Notes: a model not told the origin generated them from the letters alone. A DNA stretch of 64,000 nucleotides from Hydractinia symbiolongicarpus (GCF_029227915.1 NC_079879.1:1612001-1676000); one strand, 5' to 3'; numbered from the stretch's first letter, positions 1-14,500 are shown. Translations and numbers: made by a program.

Positions 1-576
1 ATGAGACGCTGAATAAAAGGAGTTTAATCTCCGGCAAACGAAAACCCGCGATTTCCCGTAGGTCCCGGACCCGGCCCGTATAGTCAAAAGTATACAAAGA
101 AAATACGCAGGGAGTAAACTCATTTCCCGAACGATTCTTTAAATTTTTATTTCACCACTAAAACGCATGAGACTTGTAGTTTTCAAAAATGTGTTCATTC
201 TTGATAAGACGCTAAAAAAAAAAGTTTAATCGCGGGCAAACGAAAACCCGAGATTTCCCGTAAATCCCGGGCTTGACCCCTATAGTCAAAAGTACACAAA
301 GAAAGTACCCAGGCAGTAAACTCATTTTTGGAACGTTTTTTTGAATTATCGTTACACCACTATAACGCATGAGACTTGTAGTATTCAAAAATGTTTTCAT
401 TTTTGATGGGACGCTGAATAGAAGAAGTTTAATCGCCGGCAAACGAAAACCCGCGATTTCCCGTAAATCCCGGGCTTGGCGCGTATAGTCGAATGTATAC
501 AAAGAAAGTAAACTGGGAGTAAACTCATTTCCCGAATGATTTTTTAAATTAATTTTTTACCACTAAAACGCATAAG

Positions 577-1066
577 ACTTGTAGTTTTCAAAAACGATTT
601 CATTTTTGATGAGACGCAGAATAAAAGGAGTTTAATCTCCGGCAAACGAAAACCCGCGATTTCCCGTAAATCCCGGACCAGGCCCGTATAGTCAAAAGTA
701 TACAAAGAAAGTACGCAGGGAGTAAACTCATTTCCCGAACGATTCTTTAAATTTTTTTCACCACTAAAACGCATGAGACTTGTAGTTTTCAAAAATGTTT
801 TCATTTTTGATGAGACGCTGAATAAAAGAAGTTAAATCGCCGGCAATCGAAAACCCGCGATTTCCTGTAAATCCCGGGCCTGGCCCGTATAGTCTAATGT
901 ATGCAAAGAAAGTACCCTGTGAGTAAATTGATTTCCCGAGCGATTCTTTAAATTATTTTTTCACCACTAAAACGCATGAGACTTGAAGTTTTCAAAAATG
1001 TTTTCATTTCTGATGAGACGCTAAATAAAAGAGGTTTAATCGCCGGCAAACGAAAACCCGCGATTT
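577..1066 (+). repeat. Segment duplicated at 8,075-8,563
   Basis: It shares rare variants with 8,075-8,563 at a constant offset of 7,498 bp (37 monomers): GGACCAGGCCCG at 675 and 8,173, and GTCTAATGTATGC with ACCCTGTGAG near 0.9 and 8.4 kb. The match ends where this copy reads CGATTTCCCGTAAATC and the other reads CGATTTTCCGTATATC. Confidence 0.8.
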
Positions 1067-1199
1067 CCCGTAAATCCCGGGTTAGGCCCGTATAGTCGAA
1101 TGTATACAAAGAAAGTACCCAGGGAGTAAACACATTTCCCGAACGATTTTTTAAATTATTTTTTCACCACTAAAACGCATGAGACTGGTAGTTTATAAA

Positions 1200-3790
1200 A
1201 ATGATTTCATTTTTGATGAGACGCTGAATAAAAGGAGTTTAATCTCCGGCAAACGAAAACCCGCGATTTCCCGTAGGTCCCGGACCCGGCCCGTATAGTC
1301 AAAAGTATACAAAGAAAATACGCAGGGAGTAAACTCATTTCCCGAACGATTCTTTAAATTATTATTTCACCACTAAAACGCATGAGACTTGTAGTTTTCA
1401 AAAATGTGTTCATTCTTGATAAGACGCTGAAAAAAAAAAAATTAATCGCGGGCAAACGAAAACACGAGATTTCCCGTAAATCCCGGGCTTGACCCCTATA
1501 GTCAAAAGTACACAAAGAAAGTACCCAGGCAGTAAACTCATTTTTGGAACGTTTTTTTGAATTATCTTTTCACCACTATAACGCATGAGACTTGTAATAT
1601 TCAAAAATGTTTTCATTTTTGATGGGATGCTGATAAGAAGAAGTTTAATCGCCGGCAAACGAAAACCCGCGATTTCCCGTAAATCCCGGGCCTGGCCCGT
1701 ATTGTCGAATGCATACAAAGAAAGTACTCAGTCAGTAAACTGATTTCCCGAACGATTCTTTAAATTATTTTTTCACCACTAAAACGCATGAGACTTGTAG
1801 TTTACAAAAATGTTTTCATTTTTGATGAGACGCTGAATGAAAGAAGTTTAATCGCCGGCAAACGAAAACCCGCGATTTTCCGTATATCACGGACTCGGCC
1901 CGTATAGTCAAATGTATACAAAGAATGTACCCAAGGAGTAAACTCATTTCCAGAACAATTTTTTAAATTATTTTTTCACCGTTAAAACGCATGAGACTTG
2001 TAGTTTTCAAAAATGACTTCATTTTTGATGAGACGCTAAATAAAAGGAGTTTAATCGCCGGCAAACGAAAACCCGCGATTTCCCGTACATCCCGGACTCG
2101 GCCCGTATAGTCGAATGTATACAAGGAAAGTACCCAGGGAGTAAACTGATTTCCCGAACGATTCTTTAAATTTTTTTTCACCACTAAAATGCATGAGACT
2201 TGTAGTTTACAAAAATATTTTCATTTTTGATGAGACGCTGAATAAAAGAAGTTTAATCGCCGGCAAACGAAAACCCGCGATTTTCCGTATATCACGGACT
2301 CGGCCCGTATAATCAAAAGTATACAATGAAAGTACCCAGGAAGTAAACTCATTTCCCGAACGATTTTTTAAATTATTTTTTCACCACTAAAACGCACGAG
2401 ACTTGTAGTTTTCAAAAATGATTTCATTTTTGATGCGACGCTGAATAAAAGGAGTTTAATCTCCGGCAAACGAAAACCCGCGATTTCCTGTAGGTCCCGG
2501 ACCCGGCCCGTATAGTCAAAAGTATACAAAGAAAATACGCAGGGAGTAAACTCATTTCCCGAAGGATTCTTTAAATTATTATTTCACCACTAAAACGCAT
2601 GAGACTTGTAGTTTTCAAAAATGTGTTCATTCTTGATAAGACGCTAAAAAAAAGTTTAATCGCGGGCAAACGAAAACACGAAATTTCCCGTAAATCCCGG
2701 GCTTGACCCCTATAGTCAAAAGTACACAAAGAAAGTACCCAGGCAGTAAACTCATTTTTGGAACGTTTTTTTGAATTATCTTTTCACCACTATAACGCAT
2801 GAGACTTGTAGTATTCAAAAATGTTTTCATTTTTGATGGGACGCTGATAAGAAGAAGTTTAATCGCCGGCAAACGAAAACCCGCGATTTCCCGTAAATCC
2901 CGGGCCTGGCCCGTATTGTCGAATGCATACAAAGAAAGTACTCAGTCAGTAAACTGATTTCCCGAACGATTCTTTAAATTATTTTTTCACCACTAAAACG
3001 CATGAGACTTGTAGTTTACAAAAATGTTTTCATTTTTGATGAGACGCTGAATGAAAGAAGTTTAATCGCCGGCAAACGAAAACCCGCGATTTTCCGTATA
3101 TCACGGACTCAGCCCGTATAGTCAAATGTATACAAAGAATGTACCCAAGGAGTAAACTCATTTCCAGAACGATTTTTTAAATTATTTTTTCACCATTAAA
3201 ACGCATGAGACTTGTAGTTTTCAAAAATGACTTCATTTTTGATGAGACGCTAAATAAAAGGAGTTTAATCGCCGGCAAACGAAAACCCGCGATTTCCCGT
3301 ACATCCCGGACTCGGCCCGTATAGTCGAATGTATACAAGGAAAGTACCCAGGGAGTAAACTGATTTCCCGAACGATTCTTTAAATTTTTTTTCACCACTA
3401 AAACGCATGAGACTTGTAGTTTACAAAAATATTTTCATTTTTGATGAGACGCTGAATAAAAGAAGTTTAATCGCCGGCAAACGAAAACCCGCAATTTTCC
3501 GTATATCACGGACTCGGCCCGTATAATCAAAAGTATACAAAGAAAGTACCCAGGAAGTAAACTCATTTCCCGAACGATTTTTTAAATTATTTTTTCACCA
3601 CTAAAACGCACGAGACTTGTAGTTTTCAAAAATGATTTCATTTTTGATGCGACGCTGAATAAAAGGAGTTTAATCTCCGGCAAACGAAAACCCGCGATTT
3701 CCTGTAGGTCCCGGACCCGGCCTGTATAGTCAAAAGTATACAAAGAAAGTACGCAGGGAGTAAACTCATTTCCCGAACGATTCTTTAAAT
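1200..3790 (+). repeat. 6-monomer higher-order repeat, about two copies
   Basis: Two tandem copies of about 1,214-1,217 bp (about 1.20-2.41 and 2.41-3.63 kb) plus part of a third. Shared marks include the W-V pair near 1.41 and 2.63 kb, GTACCCAAGGAG near 1.93 and 3.14 kb, AAAAATGACTTC, TACAAGGAAAG, and CTGTAGGTCCCGGACC near 2.49 and 3.70 kb. Copies are not identical: the A tract of the first W is 12 bases and that of the second is 8. Confidence 0.8.
1430..1441 (+). repeat. A12 homopolymer inside a W monomer
   Basis: This is the longest homopolymer I saw in the window. The same site in other W copies has about 8-10 A (10 near 200, 8 near 2,646, 9 near 5,078). It is a length-variable A tract of slippage type. 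Its exact length may also reflect sequencing error. Confidence 0.85.
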
Positions 3791-6700
3791 TATTATTTCA
3801 CCACTAAAACGCATGAGACTTGAAGTTTTCAAAAATGTTTTCATTTCTGATGAGACGTTAAATAAAAGAGGTTTATTCGCCGGCAAACGATAACACGCGA
3901 TTTCCCTTAAATCCCGGACTCGGCCTGTATAGTCAAAAGTATACAAAGAAAGTACGCAGGGAGTAAACTCATTTCCCGAACGATTCCTTAAATTATTATT
4001 TCACCACTAAAACGCATGAGACTTGTATTTTTCAAAAATGTGTTCATTCTTGATAAGACGATGAAAAAAGAAAGTTTAATCGCGGGCAAACGAAAACCGG
4101 AGATTTCCCGTAAATCCCGGGCTTGGCCCCTATAGTCAAAAGTACACAAAGAAAGTACCCAGGCAGTAAACTCATTTTTGGAATGTTCTTTTGAATTATT
4201 TTTTCACCACTATAACGCATGAGACTTGTAGTATTCAAAAATGTTTTCATTTTTGATGGGACGCTGATAAGAAGAAGTTTAATCGCCGGCAAACGAAAAC
4301 CCGCGATTTCCCGTAAATCCCGGGCCTGGCCCGTATTGTCGAATGCATACAAAGAAAGTACGCAGGGAGTAAACTCATTTCCCGAACGATTCTTTAAATT
4401 ATTATTTCACCACTAAAACGCATGAGACTTGTAGTTTTCAAAAATGTTTTCATTCTTGATAAGACACTGAAAAAAAAAGTTTAATCGCGGGCAAACGAAA
4501 ACACGAGATTTCCCGTAAATCCCGGGCTTGGCCCCTATAGTCAAAAGTACACAAAGAAAGTACCCAGGCAGTAAACTCATTTTTGGAATGTTTTTTCGAA
4601 TTATTTTTTCACCACTATAACGCATGAGACTTGTAGTATTCAAAAATGTTTTCATTTTTGATGGGACGCTGAATAGAATAAGTTTAATCGCCGGCAAACG
4701 AAAACCCGCGATTTCCCGTAAATCCCGGGCCTGGCCCGTATAGTCGAATGCATACAAAGAAAGTACTCAGTGAGTAAATTGATTTCCCGAGCGATTCTTT
4801 AAATTATTTTTTCTCCACTAAAACGCATGAGACTTGAAGTTTATAAAAATGATTTCATTTTTGATGAGACGCTGAATAAAAGGAGTTTAATCGCCGGCAA
4901 ACGAAAACCCGCGATTTTCCTTAAATCCCGGACTCGGCCTGTATAGTCAAAAGTATACAAAGAAAGTACGCAGGGAGTAAACTCATTTCCCGAACGATTC
5001 TTTAAATTATTATTTCACCACTAAAACGCATGAGACTTGTAGTTTTCAAAAATGTTTTCATTCTTGATAAGACACTGAAAAAAAAAGTTTAATCGCGGGC
5101 AAACGAAAACACGAGATTTCCCGTAAATCCCGGGCTTGACCCCTATAGTCAAAAGTACACAAAGAAAGTACCCAGGCAGTAAACTCATTTTTGGAACGTT
5201 TTTTTGAATTATCGTTTCACCACTATAACGCATGAGACTTGTAGTATTCAAAAATGTTTTCATTTTTGATGGGACGCTGAATAGAAGAAGTTTAATCGCC
5301 GGCAAACGAAAACCCGCGATTTCCCGTAAATCCCGGGCTTGGCGCGTATAGTCGAATGTATACAAAGAAAGTAAACTGGGAGTAAACTCATTTCCCGAAT
5401 GATTTTTTAAATTAATTTTTTACCACTAAAACGCATAAGACTTGTAGTTTTTAAAAATGATTTCATTTTTGATGAGACGCTGAATAAAAGAAGTTAAATC
5501 GCCGGCAATCGAAAACCCGCGATTTCCTGTAAATCCAGGGCCTGGCCCGTATAGTCGAATGTATGCAAAGAAAGTACCCAGTGAGTAAATTTATTTCCCG
5601 AGCGATTCTTTAAATTATTTTTTCACCACTAAAACGCATGAGACTTGAAGTTTTCAAAAATGTTTTCATTTCTGATGAGACGTTAAATAAAAGAGGTTTA
5701 ATCGCCGGCAAACGAAAACCCGCGATTTCCCGTAAATCCCGGGCTAGGCCCGTTAGTCGAATGTATACAAAGAAAGTACCCAGGGAGTAAACTCATTTCC
5801 CGAACGATTTTTTAAATTAATTTTTCACCACTAAAACGCATGAGACTTGTAGTTTATAAAAATGATTTCATTTTTGATGAGACGCTGAATAAAAGGAGTT
5901 TAATCGCCGGCAAACGAAAACACGCGATTTCCCTTAAATCCCGGACTCGGCCTGTATAGTCAAAAGTATACAAAGAAAGTACGCAGGGAGTAAACTCATT
6001 TCCCGAACGATTCCTTAAATTATTATTTCACCACTAAAACGCATGAGACTTGTATTTTTCAAAAATGTGTTCATTCTTGATAAGACGATGAAAAAAGAAA
6101 GTTTAATCGCGGGCAAACGAAAACCGGAGACTTCCCGTAAATCCCGGGCTTGGCCCCTATAGTCAAAAGTACACAAAGAAAGTACCCAGGCAGTAAACTC
6201 ATTTTTGGAATGTTTTTTTGAATTATTTTTTCACCACTATAACGCATGAGACTTGTAGTATTCAAAAATGTTTTCATTTTTGATGGGACGCTGATAAGAA
6301 GAAGTTTAATCGCCGGCAAACGAAAACCCGCGATTTCCCGTAAATCCCGGGCCTGGCCCGTATTGTCGAATGCATACAAAGAAAGTACTCAGTCAGTAAA
6401 CTGATTTCCCGAACGATTCTTTAAATTATTTTTTCACCACTAAAACGCATGAGACTTGTAGTTTACAAAAATGTTTTCATTTTTGATGAGACGCTGAATA
6501 AAAGAAGTTGAATCGCGGGCAAACGAAAACCGGAGATTTCCCGTAAATCCCGGGCTTGGCCCCTATAGTCAAAAGTACACAAAGAAAGTACCCAGGCAGT
6601 AAACTCATTTTTGGAATGTTTTTTCGAATTATTTTTTCACCACTATAACGCATGAGACTTGTAGTATTCAAAAATGTTTTCATTTTTGATGGGACGCTGA

Positions 6701-8080
6701 ATAGAATAAGTTTAATCGCCGGCAAACGAAAACCCGCGATTTCCCGTAAATCCCGGGCCTGGCCCGTATAGTCGAATGCATACAAAGAAAGTACTCAGTG
6801 AGTAAATTGATTTCCTGAGCGATTCTTTAAATTATTTTTTCTCCACTAAAACGCATGAGACTTGAAGTTTATAAAAATGATTTCATTTTTGATGAGACGC
6901 TGAATAAAAGGAGTTTAATCGCCGGCAAACGAAAACCCGCGATTTCCCTTAAATCCCGGACTCGGCCTGTATAGTCAAAAGTATACAAAGAAAGTACGCA
7001 GGGAGTAAACTCATTTCCCGAACGATTCTTTAAATTATTATTTCACCACTAAAACGCATGAGACTTGTAGTTTTCAAAAATGTTTTCATTCTTGATAAGA
7101 CACTGAAAAAAAAAGTTTAATCGCGGGCAAACGAAAACCCGAGATTTTCCGTAAATCCCGGGCTTGACCCCTATAGTCAAAAGTACACAAAGAAAGTACC
7201 CAGGCAGTAAACTCATTTTTGGAACGTTTTTTTGAATTATCGTTTCACCACTATAACGCATGAGACTTGTAGTATTCAAAAATGTTTTCATTTTTGATGG
7301 GACGCTGAATAGAAGAAGTTTAATCGCCGGCAAACGAAAACCCGCGATTTCCCGTAAATCCCGGGCTTGGCGCGTATAGTCGAATGTATACAAAGAAAGT
7401 AAACTGGGAGTAAACTCATTTCCCGAATAATTTTTTAAATTAATTTTTTACCACTAAAACGCATAAGACTTGTAGTTTTTAAAAATGATTTCATTTTTGA
7501 TGAGACGCAGAATAAAAGGAGTTTAATCTCCGGAAAACGAAAACCCGCGATTTCCCGTAAATCCCGGACCCGGCCCGTATAGTCAAAAGTATACAAATAA
7601 AGTACGCAGGGAGTAAACTCATTTCCCGAACGATTCTTTAAATTTTTTTCACCACTAAAACGCATGAGACTTGTAGTTTTCAAAAATGTTTTCATTTTTG
7701 ATGAGACGCTGATAAGAAGAAGTTTAATCGCCGGCAAACGAAAACCCGCGATTTCCCGTAAATCCCGGGCCTGGCCCGTATTGTCGAATGCATACAAAGA
7801 AAGTACTCAGTCAGTAAACTGATTTCCCGAACGATTCTTTAAATTATTTTTTCACCACTAAAACGCATGAGACTTGTAGTTTACAAAAATGTTTTCATTT
7901 TTGATGAGACGCTGAATAAAAGAAGTTGAATCGCGGGCAAACGAAAACCGGAGATTTCCCGTAAATCCCGGGCTTGGCCCCTATAGTCAAAAGTACACAA
8001 AGAAAGTACCCAGGCAGTAAACTCATTTTTGGAATGTTTTTTCGAATTATTTTTTCACCACTATAACGCATGAGACTTGT
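3790..8080 (+). repeat. Superblock copy A
   Basis: It matches superblock C at offset 13,381-13,382 bp (66 monomers) and, over most of its length, superblock B at 7,702-7,703 bp (38 monomers). It carries an internal 10-monomer repeat: the stretch from about 5.0 kb recurs from about 7.05 kb (2,028 bp apart), and GACGATGAAAAAAG recurs at 4,057 and 6,084. Private changes include a 2 bp loss (CCCGTTAGTCGA near 5,750 where B and C read CCCGTATAGTCGA) and GATTTTCCTTAAATC near 4,912. It ends abruptly near 8,080, inside GACTTGTAG, where the sequence switches to the 577-1,066 type. Confidence 0.82.
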
Positions 8081-9070
8081 AGTTTTCAAAAACGATTTCA
8101 TTTTTGATGAGACGCAGAATAAAAGGAGTTTAATCTCCGGCAAACGAAAACCCGCGATTTCCCGTAAATCCCGGACCAGGCCCGTATAGTCAAAAGTATA
8201 CAAAGAAAGTACGCAGGGAGTAAACTCATTTCCCGAACGATTCTTTAAATTTTTTCACCACTAAAACGCATGAGACTTGTAGTTTTCAAAAATGTTTTCA
8301 TTTTTGATGAGACGCTGAATAAAAGAAGTTAAATCGCCGGCAATCGAAAACCCGCGATTTCCTGTAAATCCCGGGCCTGGCCCGTATAGTCTAATGTATG
8401 CAAAGAAAGTACCCTGTGAGTAAATTGATTTCCCGAGCGATTCTTTAAATTATTTTTTCACCACTAAAACGCATGAGACTTGAAGTTTTCAAAAATGTTT
8501 TCATTTCTGATGAGACGCTAAATAAAAGAGGTTTAATCGCCGGCAAACGAAAACCCGCGATTTTCCGTATATCACGGACTCGGCCCGTATAATCAAAAGT
8601 ATACAATGAAAGTACCCAGGAAGTAAACTCATTTCCCGAACGATTTTTTAAATTATTTTTTCACCACTAAAACGCACGAGACTTGTAGTTTTCAAAAATG
8701 ATTTCATTTTTGATGCGACGCTGAATAAAAGGAGTTTAATCTCCGGCAAACGAAAACCCGCGATTTCCTGTAGGTCCCGGACCCGGCCCGTATAGTCAAA
8801 AGTATACAAAGAAAATACGCAGGGAGTAAACTCATTTCCCGAAGGATTCTTTAAATTATTATTTCACCACTAAAACGCATGAGACTTGAAGTTTTCAAAA
8901 ATGTTTTCATTTCTGATGAGACGCTAAATAAAAGAGGTTTAAACGCCGGCAAACGAAAACCCGCGATTTTCCGTATATCACGGACTCGGCCCGTACAGTC
9001 AAATGTATACAAAGAATGTAACCAGGGAGTAAACTCATTTCCCAAACGATTTTTTAAATTATTTTTTCAC
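8081..9070 (+). repeat. Mosaic stretch joining superblock A to a 6-mer zone
   Basis: It is assembled from pieces with different closest relatives. Up to 8,563 it matches 577-1,066 (offset 7,498). From 8,563 to about 8,888 it matches 2,283-2,608 (offset 6,280), sharing the rare ATACAATGAA at 2,321 and 8,601 and GAAGGATTC. After 8,888 it changes again, to GACTTGAAG and an AAACGCCGGC monomer. The switches keep the 203 bp register exactly. Confidence 0.8.
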
Positions 9071-11549
9071 CACTAAAACGCATGAGACTTGTAGTTTATA
9101 AAAATGATTTCATTTTTGATGAGACGCTGAATAAAAGGAGTTTAATCTCCGGCAAACGAAAACCCGCGATTTCCCGTAGGTCCCGGACACGGCCCGTATA
9201 GTCAAAAGTATACAAAGAAAATACGCAGGGAGTAAACTCATTTCCCGAACGATTCTTTAAATTTTTATTTCACCACTAAAACGCATGAGACTTGTAGTTT
9301 TCAAAAATGTGTTCATTCTTGATAAGACGCTAAAAAAAAAGTTTAATCGCGGGCATACGAAAACACGAAATTTCCCGTAAATCCCGGGCTTGACCCCTAT
9401 AGTCAAAAGTACACAAAGAAAGTACCCAGGCAGTAAAATCATTTTTGGAACGTTTTTTTGAATTATCTTTTCACCACTATAACGCATGAGACTTGTAGTA
9501 TTCAAAAATGTTTTCATTTTTGATGGGACGCTGATAAGAAGAAGTTTAATCGCCGGCAAACGAAAACCCGCGATTTCCCGTAAATCCCGGGCCTGGCCCG
9601 TATTGTCGAATGCATACAAAGAAAGTACTCAGTCAGTAAACTGATTTCCCGAACGATTCTTTAAATTATTTTTTCACCACTAAAACGCATGAGACTTGTA
9701 GTTTACAAAAATGTTTTCATTTTTGATGAGACGCTGAATGAAAGAAGTTTAATCGCCGGCAAACGAAAACCCGCGATTTTCCGTATATCACGGACTCGGC
9801 CCGTATAGTCAAATGTATACAAAGAATGTACCCAAGGAGTAAACTCATTTCCAGAACGATTTTTTAAATTATTTTTTCACCATTAAAACGCATGAGACTT
9901 GTAGTTTTCAAAAATGACTTCATTTTTGATGAGACGCTAAATAAAAGGAGTTTAATCGCCGGCAAACGAAAACCCGCGATTTCCCGTACATCCCGGACTC
10001 GGCCCGTATAGTCGAATGTATACAAGGAAAGTACCCAGGGAGTAAACTGATTTCCCGAACGATTCTTTAAATTTTTTTTCACCACTAAAACGCATGAGAC
10101 TTGTAGTTTACAAAAATATTTTCATTTTTGATGAGACGCTGAATAAAAGAAGTTTAATCGCCGGCAAACGAAAACCCGCGATTTTCCGTATATCACGGAC
10201 TCGGCCCGTATAATCAAAAGTATACAAAGAAAGTACCCAGGAAGTAAACTCATTTCCCGAACGATTTTTTAAATTATTTTTTCACCACTAAAACGCACGA
10301 GACTTGTAGTTTTCAAAAATGTTTTCATTTCTGATGAGACGTTAAATAAAAGAGGTTTATTCGCCGGCAAACGAAAACACGCGATTTCCCTTAAATCCCG
10401 GACTCGGCCTGTATAGTCAAAAGTATACAAAGAAAGTACGCAGGGAGTAAACTCATTTCCCGAACGATTCCTTAAATTATTATTTCACCACTAAAACGCA
10501 TGAGACTTGTATTTTTCAAAAATGTGTTCATTCTTGATAAGACGATGAAAAAAGAAAGTTTAATCGCGGGCAAACGAAAACCGGAGATTTCCCGTAAATC
10601 CCGGGCTTGACCCCTATAGTCAAAAGTACACAAAGAAAGTACCCAGGCAGTAAACTCATTTTTGGAACGTTTTTTTGAATTATCTTTTCACCACTATAAC
10701 GCATGAGACTTGTAGTATTCAAAAATGTTTTCATTTTTGATGGGACGCTGATAAGAAGAAGTTTAATCGCCGGCAAACGAAAACCCGCGATTTCCCGTAA
10801 ATCCCGGGCCTGGCCCGTATTGTCGAATGCATACAAAGAAAGTACTCAGTCAGTAAACTGATTTCCCGAACGATTCTTTAAATTATTTTTTCACCACTAA
10901 AACGCATGAGACTTGTAGTTTACAAAAATGTTTTCATTTTTGATGAGACGCTGAATGAAAGAAGTTTAATCGCCGGCAAACGAAAACCCGCGATTTTCCG
11001 TATATCACGGACTCGGCCCGTATAGTCAAATGTATACAAAGAATGTACCCAAGGAGTAAACTCATTTCCAGAACGATTTTTTAAATTATTTTTTCACCAT
11101 TAAAACGCATGAGACTTGTAGTTTTCAAAAATGACTTCATTTTTGATGAGACGCTAAATAAAAGGAGTTTAATCGCCGGCAAACGAAAACCCGCGATTTC
11201 CCGTACATCCCGGACTCGGCCCGTATAGTCGAATGTATACAAGGAAAGTACCCAGGGAGTAAACTGATTTCCCGAACGATTCTTTAAATTTTTTTTCACC
11301 ACTAAAACGCATGAGACTTGTAGTTTACAAAAATATTTTCATTTTTGATGAGACGCTGAATAAAAGAAGTTTAATCGCCGGCAAACGAAAACCCGCGATT
11401 TTCCGTATATCACGGACTCGGCCCGTATAATCAAAAGTATACAAAGAAAGTACCCAGGAAGTAAACTCATTTCCCGAACGATTTTTTAAATTATTTTTTC
11501 ACCACTAAAACGCGCGAGACTTGTAGTTTTCAAAAATGATTTCATTTTT
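9070..11549 (+). repeat. 6-monomer higher-order repeat, two copies
   Basis: It belongs to the same 6-mer family as 1.2-3.8 kb. Linked marks near 9.86 kb recur near 11.08 kb, 1,217 bp apart, and match those near 1.96 and 3.18 kb. The 9.3-10.3 kb part aligns with 2.6-3.6 kb at about 6,685 bp (33 monomers). The second copy carries the GACGATGAAAAAAG W variant at 10,541, so it is a chimera of 6-mer and superblock types. Confidence 0.75.
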
Positions 11550-14500
11550 GATGCGACGCTGAATAAAAGGAGTTTAATCTCCGGCAAACGAAAACCCGCG
11601 ATTTTCTGTAGGTCCCGGACCCGGCCCGCATAGTCAAAAGTATACAAAGAAAATACGCAGGGAGTAAACTCATTTCCCGAACGATTCTTTAAATTATTAT
11701 TTCACCACTAAAACGCATGAGACTTGAAGTTTTCAAAAATGATTTCATTTTTGATGAGACGCTGAATAAAAGAAGTTAAATCGCCGGCAATCGAAAACCC
11801 GCGATTTCCTGTAAATCCAGGGCCTGGCCCGTATAGTCGAATGTATGCAAAGAAAGTACCCAGTGAGTAAATTGATTTCCCGAGCGATTCTTTAAATTAT
11901 TTTTTCACCACTAAAACGCATGAGACTTGAAGTTTTCAAAAATGTTTTCATTTCTGATGAGACGTTAAATAAAAGAGGTTTATTCGCCGGCAAACGAAAA
12001 CACGCGATTTCCCTTAAATCCCGGACTCGGCCTGTATAGTCAAAAGTATACAAAGAAAGTACGCAGGGAGTAAACTCATTTCCCGAACGATTCCTTAAAT
12101 TATTATTTCACCACTAAAACGCATGAGACTTGTATTTTTCAAAAATGTGTTCATTCTTGATAAGACGATGAAAAAAGAAAGTTTAATCGCGGGCAAACGA
12201 AAACCGGAGATTTCCCGTAAATCCCAGGCTTGGCCCCTATAGTCAAAAGTACACAAAGAAAGTACCCAGGCAGTAAACTCAATTTTGGAATGTTTTTTTG
12301 AATTATTTTTTCACCACTATAACGCATGAGACTTGTAGTATTCAAAAATGTTTTCATTTTTGATGGGACGCTGAATAGAATAAGTTTAATCGCCGGCAAA
12401 CGAAAACCCGCGATTTCCCGTAAATCCCGGGCCTGGCCCGTATAGTCGAATGCATACAAAGAAAGTACTCAGTGAGTAAATTGATTTCCCGAGCGATTCT
12501 TTAAATTATTTTTTCTCCACTAAAACGCATGAGACTTGAAGTTTATAAAAATGATTTCATTTTTGATGAGACGCTGAATAAAAGGAGTTTAATCGCCGGC
12601 AAACGAAAACCCGCGATTTCCCTTAAATCCCGGACTCGGCCTGTATAGTCAAAAGTATACAAAGAAAGTACGCAGGGAGTAAACTCATTTCCCGAACGAT
12701 TCTTTAAATTATTATTTCACCACTAAAACGCATGAGACTTGTAGTTTTCAAAAATGTTTTCATTCTTGATAAGACACTGAAAAAAAAAGTTTAATCGCGG
12801 GCAAACGAAAACACAAGATTTCCCGTAAATCCCGGGCTTGACCCCTATAGTCAAAAGTACACAAAGAAAGTACCCAGGCAGTAAACTCATTTTTGGAACG
12901 TTTTTTTGAATTATCGTTTCACCACTATAACGCATGAGACTTGTAGTATTCAAAAATGTTTTCATTTTTGATGGGACGCTGAATAGAAGAAGTTTAATCG
13001 CCGGCAAACGAAAACCCGCGATTTCCCGTAAATCCCGGGCTTGGCGCGTATAGTCGAATGTATACAAAGAAAGTAAACTGGGAGTAAACTCATTTCCCGA
13101 ATGATTTTTTAAATTAATTTTTTACCACTAAAACGCATAAGACTTGTAGTTTTTAAAAATGATTTCATTTTTGATGAGACGCTGAATAAAAGAAGTTAAA
13201 TCGCCGGCAATCGAAAACCCGCGATTTCCTGTAAATCCAGGGCCTGGCCCGTATAGTCGAATGTATGCAAAGAAAGTACCCAGTGAGTAAATTTATTTCC
13301 CGAGCGATTCTTTAAATTATTTTTTCACCACTAAAACGCATGAGACTTGAAGTTTTCAAAAATGTTTTCATTTCTGATGAGACGTTAAATAAAAGAGGTT
13401 TAATCGCCGGCAAACGAAAACCCGCGATTTCCCGTAAATCCCGGGCTAGGCCCGTATAGTCGAATGTATACAAAGAAAGTACCCAGGGAGTAAACTCATT
13501 TCCCGAACGATTTTTTAAATTATTTTTTCACCACTAAAACGCATGAGACTTGTAGTTTATAAAAATGATTTCATTTTTGATGAGACGCTGAATAAAAGGA
13601 GTTTAATCGCCGGCAAACGAAAACACGCGATTTCCCTTAAATCCCGGACTCGGCCTGTATAGTCAAAAGTATACAAAGAAAGTACGCAGGGAGTAAACTC
13701 ATTTCCCGAACGATTCCTTAAATTATTATTTCACCACTAAAACGCATGAGACTTGTATTTTTCAAAAATGTGTTCATTCTTGATAAGACGATGAAAAAAG
13801 AAAGTTTAATCGCGGGCAAACGAAAACCGGAGACTTCCCGTAAATCCCGGGCTTGGCCCCTATAGTCAAAAGTACACAAAGAAAGTACCCAGGCAGTAAA
13901 CTCATTTTTGGAATGTTTTTTTGAATTATTTTTTCACCACTATAACGCATGAGACTTGTAGTATTCAAAAATGTTTTCATTTTTCATGGGACGCTGATAA
14001 GAAGAAGTTTAATCGCCGGCAAACGAAAACCCGCGATTTCCCGTAAATCCCGGGCCTGGCCCGTATTGTCGAATGCATACAAAGAAAGTACTCAGTCAGT
14101 AAACTGATTTCCCGAACGATTCTTTAAATTATTTTTTCACCACTAAAACGCATGAGACTTGTAGTTTACAAAAATGTTTTCATTTTTGATGAGACGCTGA
14201 ATAAAAGAAGTTGAAACGCGGGCAAACGAAAACCGGAGATTTCCCGTAAATCCCGGGCTTGGCCCCTATAGTCAAAAGTACACAAAGAAAGTACCCAGGC
14301 AGTAAACTCATTTTTGGAATGTTTTTTCGAATTATTTTTTCACCACTAAAACGCATGAGACTTGTAGTATTCAAAAATGTTTTCATTTTTGATGGGACGC
14401 TGAGTAGAATAAGTTTAATCGCCGGCAAACGAAAACCCGCGATTTCCCGTAAATCCCGGGCCTGGCCCGTATAGTCGAATGCATACAAAGAAAGTACTCA

